From Anaerobacillus sp. (lineage in GTDB: Bacteria; Bacillota; Bacilli; Bacillales_H; Anaerobacillaceae), in NCBI GenBank assembly GCA_007120055.1, contig SKOL01000751.1, positions 1-16,599 on the forward strand: a DNA stretch of 16,599 bases, in the 5' to 3' direction. Below the pieces are notes generated by a model. It saw only the letters and a program-made list of their open reading frames with translations, did no database searches and was not told the DNA's origin. Each line of letters opens with the position of its first letter. The first letter of the stretch is position 1. Shown here one piece after another: positions 1 through 7,341 of the stretch. Made by a program: the position numbers and the translations under genes.

Positions 1-497
1 AACTTAAAGAAGATGGCTTAATAGAATTAATTCCTTATACAGGGGCTTTTGTCTCAGATATTAACTTTGATGAAATTAAAGAGTTATTTGAATATCGCAA
101 ATTGATTGAGCTAAACAGCTTGAAAAATGGGCTTCATTTATTTACAAAACAAGACCTCCACCAATTAGAACAATTGATTGTAGAGATGAAGGATGCTGGT
201 GAAAATAAAGAATTAACGAAACTTATTACTTATGACATGTTATTTCATCGTAAAATCGTTGAAAAATCTCATCGGAAAATTAGTTTGAATATATGGGAAA
301 GGCTTAATATTCATATTAGTCGTTTTATAGCGGCTGTTCACCCTGTTTATTTTGACGATTTAGAAAAAATTGCAGATGCTCATTACCCTTTAATTGATGC
401 ATTAAAGCAAAATAATTTAGAAGAAGCAACAAAAGCATTTGCACAACATCTAGATATTGAGCCAATACTTCAAAAAGTTATTGGTTTGAAATCATAA
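1..497 (+). CDS. GntR-family transcriptional regulator, FCD subfamily (5'-truncated)
   Basis: The open frame runs in from the window edge (codons from position 3) and ends at TAA 495-497, so only the C-terminal part is present. The first residues, LKEDGLIELIPYTGAFVSD, are the end of a GntR winged helix (a GLI...P..G..V pattern). They are followed by a helical FCD ligand-binding domain: FEYRKLIE, a central H-x-x-I segment in MLFHRKIVEKSH, and the late HYPLIDALKQNNLEEATKAFAQHL helix pair. FCD regulators usually bind small carboxylates or sugar acids and often control neighbouring catabolic genes. A later TTG at 102 is internal and not the start, because homology continues upstream of it. The dehydratase gene begins only 30 nt downstream, so they may be co-transcribed. 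The effector is unknown; a sugar acid is inferred from context. Confidence 0.85.
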   Translation, partial: LKEDGLIELIPYTGAFVSDINFDEIKELFEYRKLIELNSLKNGLHLFTKQDLHQLEQLIVEMKDAGENKELTKLITYDMLFHRKIVEKSHRKISLNIWERLNIHISRFIAAVHPVYFDDLEKIADAHYPLIDALKQNNLEEATKAFAQHLDIEPILQKVIGLKS

Positions 498-527
498 TAT
501 TAAAAAAAGAAAGGGGTTTTGATTCAA

Positions 528-1730
528 ATGAAAGTAACAGCCGTTGAAACAATTCAACTGCCAGAACACCCGCATTTATTATGGGTTCAAATTCACACGG
601 ATGAAGGAATTACAGGGTTAGGAGAAACGTTCCCGAGACCTGATTCATCTAAGCGTATTATTCATGATGTGTGTGCCGATATTTTGATTGGAAGAAATCC
701 ATTGGAAATTGAAAAGATTTATTCAGATATCTTTCAGGCCATTCATTATCACGGCTATGCAGGAGCTGAAATGCGAGCTTTAAGTGCGATCGATCTTGCC
801 TTGTGGGATATTTTAGGGAAAGTTACGAAACAACCAATCTATCAACTTTTAGGGGGAAAATCTCGCGATGAAATCCCAGTTTATAATACATGTGTAAGTC
901 ATGGTACTTATAAAGATCGCGAAATGTTTCTTGAGAGTCCAGCAAAGTTAGCGGAAGATTTATTAAAAAATGGCATTAAAGCAATGAAAATCTGGCCATT
1001 TGATGAATTAAGTGTACCAACACTTGGGCAATCGATCTCCAATGATTTGCTTCAAAAAGGAGTAAATATAGTAAAAGAAATCCGTGAAGCAGTAGGGAAT
1101 GAGATCGAAATTGCTATGGAAGGCCACGCATGCTGGAATGTTCCTGCAGCGATTAAAATTGCACGTGCACTAGAAGAACATGATTTAATGTGGCTTGAAG
1201 ATATGATCCCAGCAGATTACACGGATGGGTTAGTCCAACTTCGCCAAGCGACAAAGACACCTATTTGTGCCAGTGAGCGGTTATTTTCTAGATTTCAATT
1301 CCACCCGTTAATGGAGAAAAAAGCAGCTGATATTATTATGCCTGATATTACATGGACAGGCGGTTTAACTGAAACTAGAAAAATAGCTATTTTAGCTTCT
1401 ACCTATCAGCTACCAATCGCTCCACATAATTGTGGAGGACCGATTATGAATCTTGCAAATGCTCATTTATGTGCGCATATACCAAATTTATTTATTTGTG
1501 AAACCGTACGTTCATTTTATTTAACGTATTTTGAAAAACTAGTTACTCAACCAATTCAAGTAAAGGATGGGATGATGCTGTTGCCTGAAGGTACTGGGAT
1601 TGGAGCAGAGTTACGTCCAGAAATACTATCACGTACTAATATTATTCGAGAAAGGTCTGAAAGTTCTTCAGGAGGTTCACACTGGGCCGCTGGTGATCCA
1701 TGGAAAGATGACTTAGGGGATAATTTCTAA
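528..1730 (+). CDS. Enolase-superfamily (mandelate racemase subgroup) sugar-acid dehydratase-like protein
   Basis: A 400-residue mandelate racemase/muconate lactonizing enzyme family protein, probably dehydrating an aldonate to a 2-keto-3-deoxy acid in the cytoplasm. The N-terminal capping domain (about 1-120, with the DEGITGLGE and LWDILGK motifs) precedes the barrel. Likely Mg2+ ligands are E198 (MEGH), E224 (WLED) and E250 (ASER). D273 (MPD) and H300 (APHNCGGP) are the probable His-Asp catalytic pair, and H200 sits where D-x-H enzymes carry their second histidine. The first ligand is Glu in E-G-H, whereas D-galactonate dehydratase has Asp in D-F-H. The serine/glycine-rich C-terminal tail is unusually hydrophilic. 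ATG 528 was chosen over TTG 519: GAAAGGGG (509-516) lies 11 nt before ATG but only 2 nt before TTG, and the next gene shows the same 11-nt layout. The substrate cannot be named. Confidence 0.88.
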   Translation: MKVTAVETIQLPEHPHLLWVQIHTDEGITGLGETFPRPDSSKRIIHDVCADILIGRNPLEIEKIYSDIFQAIHYHGYAGAEMRALSAIDLALWDILGKVTKQPIYQLLGGKSRDEIPVYNTCVSHGTYKDREMFLESPAKLAEDLLKNGIKAMKIWPFDELSVPTLGQSISNDLLQKGVNIVKEIREAVGNEIEIAMEGHACWNVPAAIKIARALEEHDLMWLEDMIPADYTDGLVQLRQATKTPICASERLFSRFQFHPLMEKKAADIIMPDITWTGGLTETRKIAILASTYQLPIAPHNCGGPIMNLANAHLCAHIPNLFICETVRSFYLTYFEKLVTQPIQVKDGMMLLPEGTGIGAELRPEILSRTNIIRERSESSSGGSHWAAGDPWKDDLGDNF

Positions 1731-1779
1731 GTTTTCATATAAAAAAAGACATAATAAAGTGAAAGGGGATGTTTTTGCA

Positions 1780-2910
1780 GTGCGAATCGAACATGTTGAA
1801 GCGGCTACTTATCGAATACCACCGAGTGTGCCATGGGAAGATGCTACACATATTGTCACTGGATTAGAGTTCGTAATTACAACAGTAAAAACCAATTCTG
1901 GAATTACCGGAATCGGTTTTACTTAAACAACAGGAGTAGGTGGAACTTCAATAGAAACGTTAATTAACGACTATTTAGCAAATATGTTAATAGGTAAAGA
2001 TCCTAGAAACATAGAGGCTAATTGGAATTTCTTGAATAAACAAATTCACCGCTGTGGCACTGGTGGGATTAATACGTTTGCTCTTGCTTCAATTGATATT
2101 GCTTTGTGGGATATTTTAGGTAAATACCACCAGCAACCACTCTATCAATTGCTTGGAGGAGCTAGGGAAGAAATTCCTGCTTATGGTAGTGGAATTGATT
2201 ATAGCTATTCGTATGACTCTTTATTTGAAATGATTGATGAATTTATAGAGGGTGGTTACGAAACGGTAAAAATTAAAGTTGGCTATGATCATATTGAGGA
2301 CGATATTGAACGTATAAGGCGAGTGAAAGAAAGAATTGGTAATAGGAAACTATTAGTCGATATTAACCAAAAGTGGGATTCTCACCACGCTATTCAAGCG
2401 GCATCTACGTTTGATCAATTTTTATTAGGATGGATTGAGGAACCTATTTCTGCTGATGACATTGAAGGGCATTCAAAAATAAAACGAAGTATTAAGACCC
2501 CGTTAGCTATTGGTGAAAGCTTGTATACAAAATATCAGTTTGCTCAATATTTGAAGGCTGATGCCGTGGATATTGTTCAAGCTGATGTCGGAAGAGTGGG
2601 TGGAATTACAGAATGGATGAAGATTGCCCATTTAGCAGATTCGTTTTTTAGACCAGTAGCACCTCATTATTTGATGGAGATCTCAGTTTCTTTATTATGT
2701 GCAGTACCAAATGGATTGATTCTAGAGAATGTTAAAGGTGGCTCTTTAACTGAAATGGGGATTTTAGAAGTACCTATTAAGGTAGAAAACGGTAAAGCTA
2801 AGCCACCACAAATACCAGGACATGGAATAGTTATCAATAAGAAAAAGATAAAAGAATATCGGGTGAGTAGTTGTAGTTTAAGAGAAATTAATCTAAAAAG
2901 TTCTAAATAA
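1780..2910 (+). pseudogene. Second mandelate-racemase-subgroup dehydratase, interrupted by an in-frame TAA
   Basis: From GTG 1780 (GAAAGGGG at 1761-1768, 11 nt upstream) the frame reads MRIEHVEAATYRIP through GITGIGFT, hits TAA at 1924-1926 (codon 49), then continues in the same frame with TTGVGGTSIETL to TAA 2908-2910. Family members have an aromatic or other sense residue here, so one base change (TAT or TAC to TAA) explains it. The rest looks intact. In full-length numbering it has the KxK base motif K164/K166, D194-x-N196, E220 (IEEP), E246 (GES), D269 (QAD) and H296 (PHYLMEIS), a set like that of L-talarate/galactarate dehydratase-type enzymes. A restart at ATG 1984 would make 308 residues but lacks most of the capping domain and has no ribosome site. 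It is either a recent pseudogene or a base-call error. Confidence 0.85.
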
Positions 2911-2915
2911 TATTA

Positions 2916-2946
2916 AAAAATGGCAGTTAGCAACCCTACCATTTTT
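2916..2946 (+). terminator. Possible terminator after the dehydratase pair
   Basis: AAAAATGG (2916-2923) pairs with CCATTTTT (2939-2946), an 8-bp perfect stem whose 3' arm supplies the T run. The loop is long (15 nt) and the stem AT-rich, so it is a weak candidate. It lies just after the stop at 2910 and before the next promoter region. Confidence 0.45.
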
Positions 2947-2981
2947 ATTGTTATGAAAATTTAAATAAGTCTAAAAATTTA

Positions 2982-3010
2982 TTGACAATTAATGAAATGA
3001 CTATTAATAT
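2982..3010 (+). promoter_or_regulatory. Candidate sigma-A promoter upstream of dctQ (distal)
   Basis: TTGACA (2982-2987) is a perfect -35 hexamer. It is followed, after 17 nt, by TAATAT (3005-3010), a 4/6 match to TATAAT. It lies upstream of the operator-containing promoter at 3019-3055 and could be a second start point for the dctQM-aldolase operon. Confidence 0.4.
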
Positions 3011-3018
3011 TTTCATTA

Positions 3019-3055
3019 AAGACATTTAGTAAAACCGAGTTTTATAATATAAAAC
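3019..3055 (+). promoter_or_regulatory. Promoter/operator of the dctQ-dctM-aldolase operon
   Basis: A -10 TATAAT (3043-3048) lies 18 nt after AAGACA (3019-3024, 4/6 to TTGACA). The box AAAAC-CGA-GTTTT (3031-3043) fills the spacer and abuts the -10, and GTTTTATAATATAAAAC (3039-3055) is an 8-bp perfect inverted repeat around one central base. The same 17-mer recurs at 16569-16585, also preceded by AAAAC and three bases. The box resembles the KdgR-type GAAAC-NNN-GTTTC operator of the IclR family. A repressor bound here would block RNA polymerase. The link to the IclR gene at 7496 is inferred. Confidence 0.65.
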
Positions 3056-3100
3056 AAAAGAGGTGGTTGTTTTCTAAGTGAAGTTTTTAAAATGTTTATT

Positions 3101-3114
3101 TGTATCCGTTTACA
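3101..3114 (+). promoter_or_regulatory. cre site (CcpA catabolite control) in the dctQ leader
   Basis: TGTATCCGTTTACA matches the Bacillus cre consensus TGWAANCGNTNWCA at 13 of 14 positions. It lies about 50 nt downstream of the -10 at 3043-3048, where CcpA commonly acts as a roadblock. This predicts repression of the transporter operon by preferred sugars. Confidence 0.6.
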
Positions 3115-3274
3115 TTAATGAGTTTTATAAAGAATGGGAATGAAACGCGCTGTGTAAGTGGAGTTTTTAAGTGTGTAATATTTTCAAAGCATAGTAATAG
3201 GGGGAAGGTATCCAATCAAGGGGACTATATTGGGTAAATTATTCCTAAAAGTGCTTAGATATGGGGGAGGAATT

Positions 3275-3793
3275 GTGAATAAAGTATTAAAATTTCTAAA
3301 TGCAATTTTAACAACTATGATTACTATTTTTTTATCATCGATGGTTATTCTCGTTTTTTTGAATGTAGTTTTAAGGTATGGGTTTAATTCAGGAATCACC
3401 TGGTCAGAAGAAATGGCTAGATATTTATTTGTATGGATTGTATTTTTAGGTACAATTGTAGCATTTAAAGATAAAGCTCATTTAGGTGTTGATTTATTTA
3501 TAGGTTCTTTAAAACCGAAGCTCCAAAAAGGGCTGTATGTCTTAAATAACTTAGTCATTATTGGCCTAATGGTAATTGTCATTAATGGCGGGATGAAAAT
3601 GATGGTCATTAACAGTAACAGTTACGGTCCGGCTACGGGAATTCCGTTATCAGTGTTATTTTTTGCTGGGACGTTAGCTGCATTTGTAATGATCCTTATG
3701 AGTATTACACAAACTGTTCGATATGTAGTATTTGATCAAGATCCTCCTGCTTATGTAAGAGATAAAGTTGTAGAAAAGGAGGGAGATCAATGA
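3275..3793 (+). CDS. dctQ: TRAP transporter small membrane subunit, DctQ type
   Basis: About 172 residues, the usual DctQ size, with four hydrophobic segments: roughly residues 12-33, 46-65, 86-106 and 122-145. The family core motif is visible as VVLRYGF...ITWSEEMARYLFVWIVFLG, followed by KDKAHLGVDLF. DctQ pairs with DctM in the membrane and helps couple ion flow to uptake of the solute delivered by DctP. The GTG at 3275 follows GGGGGAGG (3263-3270). An alternative TTG at 3230, with AAGGGGA (3218-3224), would add 15 residues (MGKLFLKVLRYGGGI) and cannot be excluded. The stop overlaps the dctM start as ATGA, which implies translational coupling. Confidence 0.9.
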   Translation: MNKVLKFLNAILTTMITIFLSSMVILVFLNVVLRYGFNSGITWSEEMARYLFVWIVFLGTIVAFKDKAHLGVDLFIGSLKPKLQKGLYVLNNLVIIGLMVIVINGGMKMMVINSNSYGPATGIPLSVLFFAGTLAAFVMILMSITQTVRYVVFDQDPPAYVRDKVVEKEGDQ

Positions 3794-5070
3794 TCTGGGT
3801 ATTTTTAGGGGTCTTATTTTTCTTCTTGTTTTTAGGAGTACCAGTGGCATTTTCAATGCTTATGAGTGCAGTAGTTATGACGATTACAATGGGAATTTAT
3901 GATCCGCAAATCATTACTCAAAGTCTAGTGAACGGAGCCAATAATTTCCCGCTGATGGCCATTCCGTTTTTTATTCTTGCTGGAGAAATAATGAATGCAG
4001 GTGGAATTTCTAAGCGTGTTGTTGGTTTTGCGACAACATTAGTGGGGCACATTAGAGGTGGATTAGGTTATGTAACTATTATCGCTGGGGTAATGTTTGC
4101 AGGTTTATCTGGCTCTGCTGTTGCAGATACAGCAGCTTTAGGAGCTATCTTAATTCCGATGATGGCAGCAAAAGGTTATGATATAAAAAGAGCCAGTGGT
4201 TTAGTTGCTTCATCTGGGATTATTGCACCGATCATTCCACCAAGTATTCCGTTAATCATGTATGGGGTTATAGGTGGTGTGTCGATAACGCAATTATTTA
4301 TGGCTGGGATTGTCCCAGGGATTATATTTGCAACTGGTTTAATGATTGTTTGGTATTTAATTGCTAGAAAAGATAATTATGAAACACTTCCAAAAGCGAC
4401 AAATAAAGAGAGAATTAAAAGTTTCGGATCAGCTATTTGGGCATTATTTATGCCACTGATTATTATTGTTGGTCTTAGGGGTGGAGTTTTTACTCCGACT
4501 GAAGCGGCAGTTATTGCTTGTGTATATGCGCTTTTAATTAGCTTTACAGTTTATCGCGGGGATTTAAAAGTTAGAGATATACCTCAAGTTTTAGTAAGTG
4601 CAGCAAGAACGACAGGGGTAGTAATGTTTTTAGCATCTGCGGCAATGGTAACAGCGTGGGTTATTACAGTTGCACAAGTTCCAGCAGAATTAGCACAATT
4701 TTTAAATAATATTACTTCAAATCCAACAGTGATGCTACTCATTTTAATGGTGTTCTTACTTTTAGTTGGGGTTGTTATGGATATGACTCCTGCAATATTA
4801 ATTTTCACACCGGTTCTTTTACCGACAGTAGTAGGACTTGGGATTGATCCAGTTTATTTTGGTATTTTAATGGTTATTAACCTTTGTATCGGTTTAATTA
4901 CTCCACCAGTAGGCACAGTATTATACGTTGCTTGTGGTATAAGTAAAATTAGTATTATCGATATTGCCAAAGGGATATGGCCATTCTTGATAGTGCAAAT
5001 GCTCGTATTGGTACTATTAGTGTTATTCCCACAAATAGTCCTTGTACCGCTAGAAATATTCATGAAATAA
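3790..5070 (+). CDS. dctM: TRAP transporter large membrane subunit, DctM type
   Basis: A 426-residue, strongly hydrophobic protein of normal DctM length, predicted to have about 12 membrane segments. Family landmarks include FPLMAIPFFILAGEIMNAGG near residue 60, the SGSAVADTAALGAILIP region (about 107-123), IIPPSIPLIMYG (about 149-160), FTPTEAAVIA (about 235) and GLITPPVGTVLYV near 370. DctM is the ion-coupled permease that receives the sugar acid from DctP. The ATG overlaps the dctQ stop by 4 nt, and the aldolase gene begins 26 nt after this gene, so the three form one operon. The neighbouring enzymes suggest an aldonate or related acid substrate rather than a C4-dicarboxylate, but specificity is not readable from this subunit. 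Confidence 0.95.
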   Translation: MIWVFLGVLFFFLFLGVPVAFSMLMSAVVMTITMGIYDPQIITQSLVNGANNFPLMAIPFFILAGEIMNAGGISKRVVGFATTLVGHIRGGLGYVTIIAGVMFAGLSGSAVADTAALGAILIPMMAAKGYDIKRASGLVASSGIIAPIIPPSIPLIMYGVIGGVSITQLFMAGIVPGIIFATGLMIVWYLIARKDNYETLPKATNKERIKSFGSAIWALFMPLIIIVGLRGGVFTPTEAAVIACVYALLISFTVYRGDLKVRDIPQVLVSAARTTGVVMFLASAAMVTAWVITVAQVPAELAQFLNNITSNPTVMLLILMVFLLLVGVVMDMTPAILIFTPVLLPTVVGLGIDPVYFGILMVINLCIGLITPPVGTVLYVACGISKISIIDIAKGIWPFLIVQMLVLVLLVLFPQIVLVPLEIFMK

Positions 5071-5096
5071 CATAAGAGAAAAGAGGATGAACAAAA

Positions 5097-6002
5097 TTGG
5101 ATACTAAAAAATTTACAGGAATTATTCCTCCAATACTGACGATTTTTAAAGAAGATGGAACATTTGATCAGGAAGGTATGGGCAAATTAATTGATCATTT
5201 ACTTAATAGTGGTGTCGATGGGCTATTCTTTCTAGGTAGTAGTGGAGAATTTACGACAATGAGTACTGAAGAACGTATGGAAATTGCTGAATTTTGTATT
5301 AAATACGTCAATGGAAGAACGACAACGTTGATTGGAACAGGAAGCAATAGCACTGACGAGGTAATAAAATTAAACGAACATAGTAAAAGCATTGGAGCCG
5401 ATGGTGTAGTTGTGATTAACCCTAATTACTGGGGGTTATCTGAAGCAAATATATACAAACATTATCGTGACATTTGTGAGGCAGTAGACATACCGGTGTT
5501 AATATATAACTTCCCGGGTGTAACAGGTCAAGATTTAACACCAGAAATATTAGCTAACCTAGCAACTGAAAATGCTAATATCGTAGGTGTTAAACAAACG
5601 GTAGACTCGTTAGCACCAATTCGAGAGACGATTTTAAAAGTTAAAGAAGTTCGTCCAGATTTTGTTGTACTAACTGGTTACGATGATCATCTATTAAATA
5701 ACCTATGTTTAGGTGGAGATGGTGCGATTTCGGCTAGTGTTAACTATGCACCAGAACTTCAAGTTGGAATATATCAAGCGTTTAAAGAAAACGATCTAGT
5801 AACTGCTGTTGAACTACACCAAAGATTAGCTCATTTACCGTTAATGTATAAAATTGATAGTCCTTTCGTAAATGTTATAAAACAATCAGTTGCAATGAGA
5901 GGTTTTGATATATCAACTTATGTTAGAAGGCCAGCGTATCCACTTGATCAAAGTAAAAAAGATCAATTACACCAGATCTTAAGTAAGGCTAAACTAGTTT
6001 AA
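5097..6002 (+). CDS. DapA-family 2-keto-3-deoxy-aldonate aldolase (YagE/YjhH-like)
   Basis: A 301-residue class I aldolase of the dihydrodipicolinate synthase/N-acetylneuraminate lyase family. Y137 (IYNFPGVTGQDLTP) and the Schiff-base lysine K166 (VGVKQT) are present, with GSSGEF (47-52) as the substrate-carboxylate loop. The YNFP-x-x-TGQDLTP stretch and the later TGYDDHL..LGGDGAISAS closely follow E. coli YagE/YjhH, which cleave 2-keto-3-deoxy-gluconate or 2-keto-3-deoxy-pentonates to pyruvate plus glyceraldehyde or glycolaldehyde. True DHDPS enzymes have a different YN-x-P loop. The TTG start follows AGAGGA (5082-5087) by 9 nt. Its position behind dctQM supports a non-phosphorylating sugar-acid route. 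Substrate chain length is not determinable. Confidence 0.87.
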   Translation: MDTKKFTGIIPPILTIFKEDGTFDQEGMGKLIDHLLNSGVDGLFFLGSSGEFTTMSTEERMEIAEFCIKYVNGRTTTLIGTGSNSTDEVIKLNEHSKSIGADGVVVINPNYWGLSEANIYKHYRDICEAVDIPVLIYNFPGVTGQDLTPEILANLATENANIVGVKQTVDSLAPIRETILKVKEVRPDFVVLTGYDDHLLNNLCLGGDGAISASVNYAPELQVGIYQAFKENDLVTAVELHQRLAHLPLMYKIDSPFVNVIKQSVAMRGFDISTYVRRPAYPLDQSKKDQLHQILSKAKLV

Positions 6003-6037
6003 TAGATAGTGATTTGATTACCTTAAATAAATCAAAC

Positions 6038-6051
6038 TGTAAGCGTAAGCT
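6038..6051 (+). promoter_or_regulatory. Possible cre site upstream of dctP
   Basis: TGTAAGCGTAAGCT matches the relaxed Bacillus cre pattern TGNAANCGNWNNCW throughout but fits the stricter palindromic consensus at only 11 of 14. It lies about 57 nt upstream of the dctP -10, between the aldolase gene and the dctP promoter. It could instead act on read-through transcription. Confidence 0.35.
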
Positions 6052-6095
6052 TAGTTTTAAAAACCGATATATCAATAACTAATTAAAGTTTTGAA

Positions 6096-6113
6096 GAAAC
6101 TCAGTTTTATAAT
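6096..6113 (+). promoter_or_regulatory. dctP promoter -10 with overlapping KdgR-like operator
   Basis: GAAAC-TCA-GTTTT (6096-6108) shares its last T with a perfect -10 TATAAT (6108-6113), the same geometry as at 3031-3048. No good -35 lies at 17 nt; TTAAAG (6083-6088) at 19 nt is the nearest candidate. The box gives dctP its own regulated promoter about 100 nt before its start codon. Confidence 0.6.
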
Positions 6114-6213
6114 GTAGTGTTTCTGTAAAAGTATTATTATGCAACAGTTTTTATCAAAGGTAGTTTGCCTAAAGGGCTTTCTATAAATTACAATTTTTTA
6201 AAGGGGGATTAAA

Positions 6214-7233
6214 ATGAAGTACAGTTTTATGGGGAAATTGACAATTGGTTTAATGTTGTTGTTTTTAACTGTAGCTGCAGGGTGTAGTAGTGAGGATGCT
6301 GGGGGAAGTGAAGTTAAAACGATTAAGGTAGCCAACTATTTTGCTGAAGACCATCCTCAGAATGTTGCATTAAGGGAAAAGTTTAAACCGTTAATTGAGG
6401 AAAAATCAGAAGGAACTTTAAAAGTTGAAATCTATCCAAATAGTCAACTTGGGGCAGAACAAGAATTTTATGATGGTGTTCGTAACGGAACGATTGAAAT
6501 GGGTATTCCGGGAATGATTATGCAATCAACAATCGAAAAGTTAGCTGTACCTGAATGGCCATTTTTATTTGAAGATTATGAACATGTTAAGAGAGTTTTT
6601 AATGGTCCAATTGGTGATGAGTTAGTTGAGGATTTAGAGAGTGTTCACGGTGTAAAGGCGCTTGCGTGGAGTGCCAATGGGTTTAGAATGTTCTCTAGTA
6701 ATAAAACATTAAATTCTATTGATGACTTTGATGGCCTTCGATTAAGAATGCCGAACATTCCTAACTATATTGAATTAGGGCAGCGGCTTGGAGCAAATGT
6801 AACCCCACTTGCAATTTCAGAAGTTTTTACGGGTTTAGAGCAACGAGTTATTGATGGTCAAGATAATCCAATTGCAACAACAAGAGCATCTGGATGGTAT
6901 GAAGTTCAAAGTGATGTTTTAGAATCTAATCATATGTTTAGTCCAAACTTATATATTATTAATGTTGATTTTTGGAATGGATTAACACCAGAACAACAAG
7001 AAATTATTCAAGAGGTTTCGACGATTTCAGCAGCATATGAATTCGAGCTAATGGAACAAAGTTTTGAAGATGATAAAAAATACTTACAAGAACATGGTAT
7101 ACAATTTACAATTCCAGATGATGAATTCCGTCAAGCGATGATCGATGCGGTACAACCGATGTATGAGGATTGGAACAATGAGTATGATTGGGCCGAAGAT
7201 TTAGTAGAACGCATTAGAGCAGAAGCGAATTAA
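6214..7233 (+). CDS. dctP: TRAP transporter solute-binding lipoprotein, DctP family
   Basis: A 339-residue extracytoplasmic receptor. It has a lipoprotein signal peptide: charged start, hydrophobic core (about 9-20), and lipobox VAAGC with the lipid-bearing C24, which anchors it outside the membrane in a Gram-positive cell. The mature domain shows the DctP pattern. NSQLGAEQEF lies near 76-85 and GFRMFSSN near 157. LRLRMP contains R178, the usual arginine that pairs with the substrate carboxylate, and ISEVFTGLEQRVIDGQDNP follows (201-219). It captures the acid and hands it to DctQM. AAGGGGG precedes ATG 6214. It is unusual in being last and in having its own promoter/operator, separated from dctQM by the aldolase gene; this probably lets the receptor be made in excess of the membrane subunits. 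Confidence 0.94.
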   Translation: MKYSFMGKLTIGLMLLFLTVAAGCSSEDAGGSEVKTIKVANYFAEDHPQNVALREKFKPLIEEKSEGTLKVEIYPNSQLGAEQEFYDGVRNGTIEMGIPGMIMQSTIEKLAVPEWPFLFEDYEHVKRVFNGPIGDELVEDLESVHGVKALAWSANGFRMFSSNKTLNSIDDFDGLRLRMPNIPNYIELGQRLGANVTPLAISEVFTGLEQRVIDGQDNPIATTRASGWYEVQSDVLESNHMFSPNLYIINVDFWNGLTPEQQEIIQEVSTISAAYEFELMEQSFEDDKKYLQEHGIQFTIPDDEFRQAMIDAVQPMYEDWNNEYDWAEDLVERIRAEAN

Positions 7234-7248
7234 AAAGAATTAAAAATG

Positions 7249-7341
7249 GGGCTGTGCCATATAAGTTTACTACTACAAAAGGAATAGAAAGCTTACTAAG
7301 AGTTAGCTACTTCCTAGTTAGAATAAACAAATGGGCAGCCC
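7249..7341. repeat. Long imperfect hairpin element between dctP and the IclR gene
   Basis: The segment folds back on itself through successive blocks: GGGCTG/CAGCCC, CCAT/ATGG, GTTTA/TAAAC, AGGAA-TAG/CTA-TTCCT and GCTTACT/AGTTAGC, closing on a 3-nt loop near 7297. The outer arms (7249-7260 and 7331-7341) are the most GC-rich part. There is no coding potential. It may be a small non-autonomous palindromic repeat with IS-like GGGGCTG ends, or a 3' stabiliser/terminator of dctP mRNA. Copy number elsewhere is unknown. Confidence 0.5.

Noticed and set aside
1769..1800. ATG at 1769 as the start of the second dehydratase
   Set aside because: It is in a different frame from the conserved protein and directly abuts the GAAAGGGG ribosome site.
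1924..1926. Readthrough or recoding of the TAA in the second dehydratase
   Set aside because: Selenocysteine uses TGA and pyrrolysine TAG. TAA has no known recoding of that kind, and no downstream structure was seen.
3134..3155. TGAAACGCGCTGTG as another cre site
   Set aside because: The central CG is out of register with the consensus, and a much better cre lies at 3101-3114.
2911..3230. A metabolite riboswitch in the dctQ leader
   Set aside because: No recognisable aptamer core was seen; the promoter, operator and cre explain the conserved-looking parts.
4584..5063. Minus-strand open frames inside dctM
   Set aside because: These are shadows of the hydrophobic dctM coding sequence, with no independent signals. 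The same applies to the other antisense frames over the aldolase, chemoreceptor and kdgK genes.
6013..6036. TTTGATT/AATCAAA as the terminator of the aldolase operon
   Set aside because: A 7-bp AT-rich stem with a 10-nt loop and no T run is too weak to call.
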